NCBI GenBank assembly: GCA_029256035.1
Contig: JAQSYR010000061.1
Coordinates: 1-7,950 of the forward strand
Reading direction: 5' to 3'
DNA from: Anaerocolumna sp.
GTDB taxonomy: Bacteria; Bacillota; Clostridia; Lachnospirales; Lachnospiraceae
Length of the DNA stretch: 7,950 bases
Made by a program: the position numbers and the translations under genes. Shown here in pieces: positions 1 through 5,373 of this stretch. Under the pieces are notes generated by a model that did not search any database, was not told the DNA's origin, and saw nothing but the letters and a program-made list of their open reading frames with translations. Every line of letters begins with the position of its first letter. Position 1 is the first letter of the stretch.

Positions 1-843
1 GAAGCTGGAATTCCTGCAATGGAAATTTCTGAATTAACTGGATTCCCGGAATGTTTAGATGGACGTGTAAAAACTCTTCATCCAATTGTGCATGCTGGAA
101 TTCTTGCTATGAGAAGTAAACCGGAACATAGAAAGCAGCTGGCGGACCTTAATATAGAGACCATTGATGTGGTTGTGGTTAATTTATACCCATTTAAAGC
201 AACTATTCTAAAAGATGGAGTTACCAGAGAAGAAGCTGTTGAGAATATTGATATTGGCGGTCCTACCATGCTTCGTTCCGCTGCAAAAAATTATCAGGAT
301 GTGGCAGTTGTTGTAGATCCTAGAGATTATGCTCAGGTACTCAGTGAATTAAAGGAGAAAAAAGAAGTATCCTTAGAGACCAAATTCTATCTGATGCAGA
401 AAGTATTTATGCACACTTCCAATTATGATACTATGATTGCTGATTATTTAAAGAAAGAACGTTGTGATAAAGAATTACCTGAAACTTTAACTATGACCTT
501 TGAAAAGGTTCAGGATATGAGATATGGCGAAAACCCTCATCAAAAAGCTGCATTCTACAGGGAAGTTAGTAAGAAAAAAGGTTCTATAACAGATGCTGTG
601 CAGTTAAATGGTAAAGAATTATCTTTTAACAATATTAATGATACCAATGGTGCATTAGAATTATTAAAAGAATTTACGGAACCAACAGTAGTTGCATGTA
701 AACATGGGAATCCATGTGGTGTAGGAAGTAGTGATACCATTCTTGATGCATGGGTAAAAGCGTTTGCAGCTGATAAAGTATCAATTTATGGTGGAATTGT
801 AGTTGTAGAAAGTGAATGGCGGACTTATTGTACAGACCATTGA
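1..843 (+). CDS. purH: PurH N-terminal part (IMP cyclohydrolase plus start of AICAR transformylase), 5'-truncated by window and 3'-broken
   Basis: PurH is a cytosolic bifunctional enzyme: the C-terminal domain formylates AICAR with 10-formyl-THF and the N-terminal domain closes the ring to IMP. The frame is open from base 1, so roughly the first 45 residues lie left of the window; the first in-window ATG (base 19) is internal. Visible marks are GFPECLDGRVKTLHP (IMPCHase substrate loop, Lys codon at 70-72), NLYPF, the IDIGGPTMLRSAAKN segment and, in the transformylase domain, MRYGENPHQ and the catalytic KHGNPCG motif at 700-720. The protein follows the family as far as SIYGGIVVV (about base 805), then reads 10-11 unrelated residues to a TGA at 841-843. 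The normal continuation resumes in another frame at about 809. The cyclohydrolase domain looks complete apart from the window edge; the transformylase domain is interrupted. No IS element or long repeat is visible at the junction. Identification is firm; whether the lesion is biological or an assembly error cannot be told here. Confidence 0.93.
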   Translation, partial: EAGIPAMEISELTGFPECLDGRVKTLHPIVHAGILAMRSKPEHRKQLADLNIETIDVVVVNLYPFKATILKDGVTREEAVENIDIGGPTMLRSAAKNYQDVAVVVDPRDYAQVLSELKEKKEVSLETKFYLMQKVFMHTSNYDTMIADYLKKERCDKELPETLTMTFEKVQDMRYGENPHQKAAFYREVSKKKGSITDAVQLNGKELSFNNINDTNGALELLKEFTEPTVVACKHGNPCGVGSSDTILDAWVKAFAADKVSIYGGIVVVESEWRTYCTDH

Positions 844-1264
844 TAGTAAATTGCTTGAAGAATCTGAATTAAAAGTTGTGACTGACCGTGTTCCAACAGA
901 GAAAGAAATGGAAGATATGATATTTGCATGGAAAGTAGCAAAATTTGTTAAGTCAAATGGCATAGCACTGGCAAAGGATAAACAATCCATTGGTATTGGA
1001 CCTGGTCAAGTAAACAGGGTATGGGCAACAATACAGTCTATTGAACATGCAGCAGAATTAATTAGTGAAGATGCAACAAAAGGTGCTGTATTAGCCTCAG
1101 ACGCATTCTTCCCATTTGATGATTGTGTAGAAGCAGCACATTCCGCAGGAATAACTGCAATCATTCAGCCAGGGGGTTCTATTCGTGATGAAGATTCCAT
1201 TAAGAAATGTAATGAATATGGAATTGCCATGGTATTTACTAATATGAGACATTTTAAACATTAA
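812..1264 (+). pseudogene. purH: PurH C-terminal fragment (AICAR transformylase domain remainder), frame-shifted from the N-terminal part
   Basis: This frame encodes the last ~150 residues of PurH. It begins at the conserved VNGGLIVQ segment and continues through PTEKEMEDMIFAWKVAKFVKSN, the folate/AICAR-site region GIGPGQVNR, ASDAFFPF, IIQPGGSIRD and the typical C-terminus MRHFKH. An in-frame stop at 806-808 lies just upstream. The only start at the left edge is a GTG at 812 without a recognisable Shine-Dalgarno, overlapping the upstream frame by 32 bases, so any translation would rely on coupling or re-initiation. Compared with family members, about 50-60 residues that normally link GGIVxxNRE to KVNGGL are absent, so a one-base sequencing error cannot explain it. 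The frame change implies a missing length of 3n+2 bases. A separate short protein is very unlikely; this is the tail of a broken purH. Confidence 0.85.
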
Positions 1265-1314
1265 TTATAACAAAAAAACAGTCATCGTATCCGATGACTG
1301 TTTTTTTGTTATAA
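1265..1314. terminator. Bidirectional intrinsic terminator between purH and the cold-shock gene
   Basis: This is a perfect 23-bp inverted repeat (1265-1287 and 1292-1314) with a TATC loop. The GC-richer core is CAGTCATCG/CGATGACTG, flanked by seven A on the left and seven T on the right, so each strand gives a stem followed by a T run. It starts directly after the purH stop codon and serves the plus strand. It could also end the convergent cold-shock transcript, about 110 bases past that gene's stop. Confidence 0.93.
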
Positions 1315-1423
1315 CCCCTATTGTACTCATAAATCTATGGAAATACATTTATGTGAAATTCTTTACGAAATTCATTGACGTACGATTATAACAAGCTGTT
1401 AGCTTTCTGCATTTGGCTAAGAA

Positions 1424-1624
1424 TTATAACTTTGAAACATTAGCAGCTTGAGGACCTTTTTCTCCGTTGATTACATCAAATTCAACTGCTTGTCCTTCTT
1501 CTAATACTTTGAAGCCATCCATGTTAAGAGCTGAAAAATGTACAAATACATCATTCCCTGCTTCATCAGATAAAAATCCGTAACCCTTTTTTGCATTAAA
1601 CCATTTCACTGTACCTTGTTTCAT
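1424..1624 (-). CDS. Cold-shock domain protein (CspA family)
   Basis: This 66-residue protein is a complete stand-alone cold-shock domain, the usual family length. Such proteins bind single-stranded RNA and DNA in the cytoplasm and act as RNA chaperones that melt mRNA structure. It starts with KQGTVKWFNAKKGYGFL, in which RNP1 is KGYGFL (residues 13-18); RNP2 is VFVHF (26-30), and the end GPQAANVSKL is typical. The ATG at 1624-1622 follows a strong AGGAGGA at 1641-1635. The gene is monocistronic, with its own promoter at 1686-1714 and a leader of about 55 bases. Several paralogues usually exist per genome, so I do not assign cspA, cspB or another letter. Cold induction cannot be read from the sequence. 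Confidence 0.96.
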   Translation of the reverse strand: MKQGTVKWFNAKKGYGFLSDEAGNDVFVHFSALNMDGFKVLEEGQAVEFDVINGEKGPQAANVSKL

Positions 1625-1659
1625 AAAATAAAAATCCTCCTAAGGCTTTAAAAAGTACT

Positions 1660-1677
1660 ATTACCAAAATTGGTAAT
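1660..1677. promoter_or_regulatory. Palindrome at the predicted start of the cold-shock mRNA
   Basis: The arms ATTACCAA and TTGGTAAT (8 bp each, 2-base spacer) lie immediately downstream of the -10 box, where transcription should begin. As DNA it has the form of a dimeric repressor operator. As RNA a 2-base loop is too tight, so only a shorter stem could form. The symmetry is seen directly; the role is inferred. Confidence 0.4.
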
Positions 1678-1685
1678 ACAACATT

Positions 1686-1714
1686 AATTTACCATAAAAG
1701 ATATAATATGTCAA
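1686..1714 (-). promoter_or_regulatory. Sigma-A-type promoter of the cold-shock gene
   Basis: On the minus strand there is a perfect -35 TTGACA (1714-1709), a 17-bp spacer and a -10 TAAATT (1691-1686). Predicted transcription starts near 1679-1680, which gives a 5' leader of about 55 bases before the ATG. Confidence 0.75.
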
Positions 1715-1744
1715 ATTATTCTTAAAATGTGATAAAATGTAAGC

Positions 1745-1780
1745 AAAAAAATTACCCTGTTTCATAGCAAACAGGGTAAT
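1745..1780 (-). terminator. Intrinsic terminator of the BIG2-domain protein gene
   Basis: A perfect 12-bp stem (ATTACCCTGTTT with AAACAGGGTAAT, 1751-1762 and 1769-1780) has a 6-base loop and is followed on the minus strand by a run of seven T (1751-1745). It lies about 30 bases past the stop codon at 1812 and separates this unit from the cold-shock promoter downstream. Confidence 0.92.
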
Positions 1781-1811
1781 AACCGTCTAGTTCGTTTTGT
1801 TTGTGACTTAA

Positions 1812-2453
1812 TTATTCTTCCACACTATCATCAAGTCCTTTTTCCACAACTGTAATTTTACACAAATCAAATTTACCATTATCAATGGATGCGAATACAT
1901 AAGTGACTCCAGGTTCCTTTGCAGTAACCTTTCCACCTATGCTAACAGAAGCTATGGCAGGATCATTACTTGAAAACTTAGCTTCTTCCACAGTATTGTT
2001 TGGTTTTAGTATAGCTGTAAGGTTGGTTTTACGACCAACAGACAGAGTTATCTCTGATTTAGTCAACTTAATACTAAAAGCAGAAGGACCAACAGTTACA
2101 ACACAATCTAATGAAGTAATTGTTTTATTTCTATCCTTAACTGTAACTGTGATTAAAGCACTACCAAAGTCCTTAGCACTTATGTTACCATTCTCATTAA
2201 CTTCTGCAACATCGTTATTATTCGTTTTAAAAGTTACTTTTTGGCCATCACTAATATTATAAACTTTTAATTCATAAGAAGTATCTTTTACTAATGCAAT
2301 GCTTTTCACATTCAGCTTTATATCACTTTGGATATCATAAACTTCAGCTGCACTAGCTACAATATTATTGCCTGCCATAGGAAAGGGAACCATCGAGAGA
2401 AATAAAATTAAGCCTAATGTCAGGAAGCATTTGTTAAAAAAGCTCTTTTTCAT
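1812..2453 (-). CDS. Secreted protein with two bacterial Ig-like (BIG2-type) domains
   Basis: This 213-residue protein has a Sec signal peptide: basic MKKSFFNK, a hydrophobic core LTLGLILFLSMVPF, and probable cleavage near VASA-AEVYD (about residue 35). The rest forms two Ig-like repeats, about 45-122 and 126-204. Each has the BIG2 pattern: a first strand (IALVKDTSYELKV; EITLSVGRKTNLTA), a central segment of the S/T-N-N-D-x-A-x-V type (KTNNNDVAEV; FSSNDPAIASV), a G-x-[IV]-x-A-K turn (GNISAKDFG; GKVTAKEPG) and a last strand with one Cys (C117, C198). There is no LPXTG motif, C-terminal membrane segment or lipobox, so it is predicted to be released or held non-covalently. The tail is acidic. 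BIG2 domains occur in surface and adhesive proteins, but no ligand can be named. The start is supported by AGGAGGA at 2467-2461. It is divergent from the two-component operon and is a candidate target of it. Confidence 0.88.
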   Translation of the reverse strand: MKKSFFNKCFLTLGLILFLSMVPFPMAGNNIVASAAEVYDIQSDIKLNVKSIALVKDTSYELKVYNISDGQKVTFKTNNNDVAEVNENGNISAKDFGSALITVTVKDRNKTITSLDCVVTVGPSAFSIKLTKSEITLSVGRKTNLTAILKPNNTVEEAKFSSNDPAIASVSIGGKVTAKEPGVTYVFASIDNGKFDLCKITVVEKGLDDSVEE

Positions 2454-2550
2454 GGCCGTCTCCTCCTAAAGAGAAATTTTCATAATCGGTTTCTTGTTAG
2501 ACAATGTAAGAACCAGTGAAACAAATTATGAATTAATTTTATTCTTTTTG

Positions 2551-2593
2551 ATTATATTTATAATATATCTGGTTTTTGTCAGAATGATGTCAA
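2551..2593 (-). promoter_or_regulatory. Putative promoter/operator of the BIG2 protein gene with TGTCA direct repeat
   Basis: On the minus strand TTGACA (2593-2588), five bases, then CTGACA (2582-2577) form a direct repeat with an 11-bp period, followed by an AT-rich stretch with a TATAAT at 2556-2551. Neither hexamer sits at an ideal 17 bp from a good -10; CTGACA to TATAAT is 20 bp. The arrangement is either a weak promoter or a binding site for an OmpR/PhoB-type regulator that activates it. PhoP boxes in Bacillus have the same hexamer-N5-hexamer layout. The repeat is seen; regulator and start site are inferred. Confidence 0.42.
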
Positions 2594-2652
2594 ATCTTAA
2601 AAAAAACGTAAGAATTTAAAAATATCTTAATGCATAATATTAGTATTTATAC

Positions 2653-2682
2653 TTGTTTTTATTCCCCAGAATAAGATATAAT
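2653..2682 (+). promoter_or_regulatory. Putative promoter of the two-component operon
   Basis: A perfect -10 TATAAT at 2677-2682 is preceded at 18 bp by a weak -35 TTGTTT (2653-2658). Transcription would start near 2689, giving a leader of about 95 bases. An imperfect 9-bp inverted repeat (2690-2698 with 2703-2711, one mismatch, TTAT loop) lies right at that start and could be an operator or a 5' hairpin. Confidence 0.55.
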
Positions 2683-2782
2683 AAACATGCTAGGTGGATT
2701 ATTCCAACTAGTTAGATGAATAAAATAAACGAAAGAATTGTATGTTATATACAAAATAATTGGCAGCTAAAAGGAGGTCAAT

Positions 2783-3475
2783 ATGCAGTATATATTAATT
2801 GCAGATGACAATCATGATATAACGGATGTACTTTCTAATTATACAAAAAAAGAAGGGTATGAACCAGTCGTTGCTTTTGACGGCGAAGAAGCTTATCGGA
2901 TGTTTGAACATTACAATCCTGTTGCAGTACTATTAGATGTAATGATGCCAAAGGAAGACGGATACGAGGTATGTCGAAAGATACGGTCAAAATCCAATGT
3001 ACCTGTAATATTAATTACAGCCAGAGGTGAAGACTTTGAACGAATCATGGGATTAGATATAGGAGCAGATGATTATATTGTAAAACCATTTAGTCCCAGT
3101 GAAGTTATGGCTCGTGTTAGGGCCGTATTAAGAAGAATGACAAGAACTGAAAAAGATTTAAAATCGGGGAATACCATTACAGTAAGTAATATGATAATTA
3201 ACCTGGACGAATATACCTTACATATTGATGGGAAGAAAGTGGCACTTACGAAAAAAGAAATTGAGACTATGTGGACACTTGCTAAGAATCCCAACAAAGT
3301 ATTTACCAGAGATAATTTATTAGATAGCCTGTGGGGCTTTGATTATTTTGGTGACAGCAGAACGGTTGATTCCCATATAAAACGATTGCGTGCCAAGTTA
3401 GATAAAGTGGAACACGGAAGTTGGGATATTAAAACAATCTGGGGCGTTGGATACAAATTTGAAATTGAAGAATAA
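2783..3475 (+). CDS. OmpR/PhoB-family DNA-binding response regulator
   Basis: This 230-residue cytoplasmic transcription factor is activated by phosphoryl transfer from a histidine kinase. The receiver domain (about 1-118) has the acidic pair D8-D9, phospho-acceptor D52 in LLDVMMP, the switch residue T79 in LITAR and K101 in KPF. A linker follows, then a winged-helix domain (about 130-228) with the family pattern: LTKKEIETMWTLAKNPNKVFTR, the recognition-helix region RTVDSHIKRLRAKL and the wing WDIKTIWGVGYKFE. All phosphorylation residues are present. An AAGGAGGT just upstream (2771-2778) supports the ATG. The kinase gene follows 26 bases later, so the two form an operon and presumably a cognate pair. 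The protein resembles many clostridial regulators, and neither stimulus nor regulon can be read from it. The TGTCA repeat upstream is a possible target. Confidence 0.95.
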   Translation: MQYILIADDNHDITDVLSNYTKKEGYEPVVAFDGEEAYRMFEHYNPVAVLLDVMMPKEDGYEVCRKIRSKSNVPVILITARGEDFERIMGLDIGADDYIVKPFSPSEVMARVRAVLRRMTRTEKDLKSGNTITVSNMIINLDEYTLHIDGKKVALTKKEIETMWTLAKNPNKVFTRDNLLDSLWGFDYFGDSRTVDSHIKRLRAKLDKVEHGSWDIKTIWGVGYKFEIEE

Positions 3476-3491
3476 TGTGACCAACCAATAT

Positions 3492-3496
3492 GGGAG
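3492..3496 (+). promoter_or_regulatory. Ribosome-binding site deciding the kinase start
   Basis: GGGAG lies five bases before the ATG at 3502. The earlier in-frame ATG at 3490 has no Shine-Dalgarno upstream (only CCAACCAAT precedes it) and itself overlaps this site. Start at 3502 is therefore preferred. Confidence 0.7.
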
Positions 3497-3501
3497 CCAA
3501 A

Positions 3502-4989
3502 ATGAAGAATAAGAAAAAGGTCAGAATTAGAAATCGTCTATTCTTCGAAGTGTACATTAATTATGCTATTATGCTGACTATGTTTGCAGTATTAGTTGGA
3601 TTGATTTTTATGAATCTGTATGAAACAGCCATTATGAATGACTATCGTTATAAGCTGGAGAAACAGGCTCTTAGTATAGCAAAACGAATGCAACAGGCGA
3701 TTATTAATGATGAAGAAGAAAGTTATTTGGAATATTTAGTTATTTTAGGAGAACTGGATACAGAAGTTCCCGATGTTTACACAATTTCAAATCCCAATGC
3801 TTCCCGGCCGATGAATCAAAGCATGGAGAATGTTGTACTTGATGATGTAGAATTGCCACAGGACTGTATTGAAGTTATTGATGCAGCATTTCTTAATGAG
3901 GCTCAGTATCGCAGTGACTATTATGAAACATTTGGAGGCGTGTCTGCTATTGTTGGCAGTCCTATCAATGTGAATGGAGAAGTGGTTGGAGCAGTTTTAT
4001 TAATATCACAAGTACAAGGACAGGATGAAATCATAAACAGCAGTATGCATTTGATTTTTTTAAGTGCAATTGTGGCACTCTTTATTTCCTTCATTATCGC
4101 TGCACTTTTTGCCAATGGAATCTCTGCGCCTATTTCTAAAATGAGAAGAATCGCCCATGATTTAGCAGATGGCAAATATGAATGCAAAACAGAAATAACA
4201 CGCAAAGATGAAATTGGAGATTTAGCGAGAACTATAGATGTATTAGCAGATGAACTGGCGGACAATGAGAAAGAGAGACAAAACAGAGAACAGATGCGAG
4301 TGGACTTCTTTGCAAATGTATCCCATGAACTACGAACCCCAATTACGGTAATCAGAGCTTATACAGAAACCTTAATTGATGGCGTTGTAACGGACAAAGA
4401 TAAAGTTGCCGGGTATTATGAAAGAATATTCCATGAATGCAAAAGTATGGAAAGATTGGTGGGAGATTTGCTTCTGCTATCAAAAATGCAAAATCCTGAT
4501 TTTGTCATTGAAAAAGAACCCGTAAACATTACTCAGATTTTTGAAGATTTAATCAGAAGCATCCATGCCATAAGCGTAGAAAAAAACATTGATATAGAAT
4601 TATATAAAGAAGATCCTTTCTATATGATGATGGGTGATTATGACAGACTAAGACAGATGTTCCTTATTATATTGGATAATGCAATAAAATTTACGGAAGT
4701 TAACTCAACCATACACATAAATTTATCGAAAAAGGACAGACTAATAATATCAATTCGAGATGAAGGTATTGGAATCTCAGAAGAAGAATTACCAAGTATT
4801 TTTGATAAGTTTTATAAATCAAAGCTAAAACAAAATGAAAAAGGTTCAGGTTTAGGTCTTGCAATTGCGAAACAAATTGCAATTCGGCATGACGGGGAAA
4901 TAGAAGTATTTAGCGAACCAGGGCTTGGAACTGAGTTTGTATTCTATTTTCAGTGCCTAGAAAATTATGTGGAAGAGTTGACCCTTTAG
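3502..4989 (+). CDS. Membrane sensor histidine kinase (Cache/PAS-like sensor, HAMP, HisKA, HATPase_c)
   Basis: This is a 495-residue kinase (499 if the ATG at 3490 is used; residue numbers below are from 3490). Basic start KNKKKVRIRNR; first membrane segment about 23-43; extracytoplasmic region about 45-184; second membrane segment about 187-209; HAMP about 210-262; HisKA with VSHELRTP, phospho-acceptor H279; HATPase_c with N-box DNAIKF (N397), G1 DEGIGI (D424), F-box IFDKFYKSK and G2 GSGLGL. All catalytic boxes are intact. The outer region ends in GSPINVNGEVVGAVLLIS, the strand-turn-strand pattern of periplasmic PAS/Cache sensors, so a small-molecule or envelope signal is plausible but unnamed. 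It autophosphorylates and should pass phosphate to the regulator encoded 26 bases upstream. No further gene belongs to the operon: a long stem-loop and the promoter of an RNA gene follow. Confidence 0.94.
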   Translation: MKNKKKVRIRNRLFFEVYINYAIMLTMFAVLVGLIFMNLYETAIMNDYRYKLEKQALSIAKRMQQAIINDEEESYLEYLVILGELDTEVPDVYTISNPNASRPMNQSMENVVLDDVELPQDCIEVIDAAFLNEAQYRSDYYETFGGVSAIVGSPINVNGEVVGAVLLISQVQGQDEIINSSMHLIFLSAIVALFISFIIAALFANGISAPISKMRRIAHDLADGKYECKTEITRKDEIGDLARTIDVLADELADNEKERQNREQMRVDFFANVSHELRTPITVIRAYTETLIDGVVTDKDKVAGYYERIFHECKSMERLVGDLLLLSKMQNPDFVIEKEPVNITQIFEDLIRSIHAISVEKNIDIELYKEDPFYMMMGDYDRLRQMFLIILDNAIKFTEVNSTIHINLSKKDRLIISIRDEGIGISEEELPSIFDKFYKSKLKQNEKGSGLGLAIAKQIAIRHDGEIEVFSEPGLGTEFVFYFQCLENYVEELTL

Positions 4990-5018
4990 TCTGCTAAGGT
5001 ACCTATACATCCCAATAA

Positions 5019-5067
5019 GGTTACAGTTCAGCCTTCGTCTTAACGTAACGAAGGCTGCACTGTAACC
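5019..5067 (+). repeat. Long stem-loop after the kinase gene, not a classical terminator
   Basis: Two 20-base arms (5019-5038 and 5048-5067) pair with a single T/C mismatch around a 9-base loop. The outer part is GGTTACAGT/ACTGTAACC and the inner part CAGCCTTCGT/ACGAAGGCTG. No T run follows directly; only a weak ATTTT occurs about 13 bases later. It begins 30 bases after the kinase stop and ends 30 bases before the next promoter, so it may still end or protect the 3' end of the two-component mRNA. A REP-like element is the alternative. Confidence 0.6.
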
Positions 5068-5096
5068 CCATAAGTACAATTTTAGACATAAAGAAC

Positions 5097-5125
5097 TTGA
5101 ATAATGTCAGTAATTCATGTATAAT
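5097..5125 (+). promoter_or_regulatory. Promoter of the 6S-like RNA gene
   Basis: The -35 TTGAAT (5097-5102), a 17-bp spacer and a perfect -10 TATAAT (5120-5125) place the transcript start at about 5132-5135. It is one of the best promoter matches in the window and has no protein start nearby downstream, as expected for a stable RNA gene. Confidence 0.78.
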
Positions 5126-5132
5126 TAAAATA

Positions 5133-5315
5133 CGAAAAGGTTCCTGGAATGTACGACAATCCCTGATATTTTGAACCTACATGATATAAAAGGGATTCCT
5201 AATCTATAAGATGATGTCAGGCCACCGTTTGCAGTGGAAGACAGAGGCTTATATGCGGAAACCCACCTAGCTTTGCTAGGAGTCAAAATTCAGGGAACGG
5301 CGTTCTGGGTTCATG
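5133..5315 (+). ncRNA. ssrS: 6S RNA (RNA polymerase-binding regulatory RNA)
   Basis: 6S RNA mimics an open promoter and holds the housekeeping RNA polymerase, mainly in stationary phase. The fold drawn by hand is a long rod. Outer closing stem: CCTGGAATGT (5143-5152) with GCGTTCTGGG (5300-5309), ten pairs including G-U. Inner closing stem: TCCCTGA (5160-5166) with TCAGGGA (5290-5296). Central bubble: 5167-5204 on the 5' side and 5254-5289 on the 3' side, the latter with a small hairpin CCTAGC-TTT-GCTAGG (5266-5280). Apical arm: TATAAG/CTTATA, TGTC/GACA, CCAC/GTGG. The E. coli RNA has the same plan, including the terminal stem ending in GGC(A/G)UCU/UUCU-type sequence and a 3' bubble hairpin. 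The gene has its own promoter and terminator. Ends are approximate; the primary transcript may run to the terminator at 5352. The alternative is a leader element of nadE, which I consider less likely. Confidence 0.75.
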
Positions 5316-5328
5316 AACAAAAGATAAG

Positions 5329-5352
5329 GGCAGCAGTAGCTGCCTTTTTTTT
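5329..5352 (+). terminator. Intrinsic terminator after the 6S-like RNA, just before nadE
   Basis: A 6-bp GC-rich stem GGCAGC/GCTGCC (5329-5334 and 5339-5344) with an AGTA loop is followed by eight T (5345-5352). It lies about 20 bases after the outer closing stem of the RNA and 21 bases before the nadE start codon. Confidence 0.9.
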
Positions 5353-5363
5353 AGAACATAATT

Positions 5364-5368
5364 GGAGG
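5364..5368 (+). promoter_or_regulatory. nadE: Ribosome-binding site deciding the nadE start
   Basis: GGAGG lies five bases before the ATG at 5374. An in-frame TTG at 5362 overlaps this site and has no Shine-Dalgarno of its own, so it is not used as the start. Confidence 0.85.
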
Positions 5369-5373
5369 CATTT

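Larger units (their letters stand above)
2468..2770. other. Divergent intergenic region between BIG2 gene and response regulator
   Basis: This AT-rich stretch shows no credible coding sequence on either strand. It holds, from left to right: the leader of the BIG2 mRNA with a weak bulged stem (2488-2514); the TGTCA direct repeat (2577-2593); two copies of ATCTTAA 30 bases apart (2594-2600 and 2624-2630); the response-regulator promoter (2653-2682); and an imperfect hairpin at 2690-2711. No riboswitch class is recognisable. Confidence 0.6.

Noticed and set aside
780..830. Mobile element insertion or programmed frameshift as cause of the purH break
   Set aside because: There is no inserted sequence, inverted repeat or target duplication. 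A slippery-site frameshift cannot account for the missing 50-60 residues.
1328..1353. CATAAAT/ATTTATG inverted repeat in the 3' region of the cold-shock gene
   Set aside because: It is only seven AT pairs with a 12-base loop; too weak to call beside the strong terminator next to it.
1265..1430. Three copies of TTATAAC (1265, 1386, 1424) as a repeat family
   Set aside because: The heptamer is short and AT-rich, one copy lies in the terminator stem and one overlaps the cold-shock stop codon; chance is sufficient.
1903..2262. 119-codon open frame on the plus strand inside the BIG2 gene
   Set aside because: It is antisense to a protein with a clear signal peptide, domain pattern, ribosome-binding site and terminator; its own product has no recognisable features.
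3921..4265. Long antisense open frame within the histidine kinase gene
   Set aside because: The sense frame encodes intact HAMP and kinase motifs; the antisense frame has no start signal or family pattern.
5133..5352. NAD-sensing riboswitch in front of nadE
   Set aside because: The position is suggestive, but the two-part closing stem, central bubble and 3' bubble hairpin fit 6S RNA better. I do not recognise the conserved cores of known NAD+ riboswitch classes. Kept as a minor alternative.
5362..5373. TTG as an upstream start for nadE
   Set aside because: It overlaps the Shine-Dalgarno of the ATG at 5374 and adds four residues not typical of the family.
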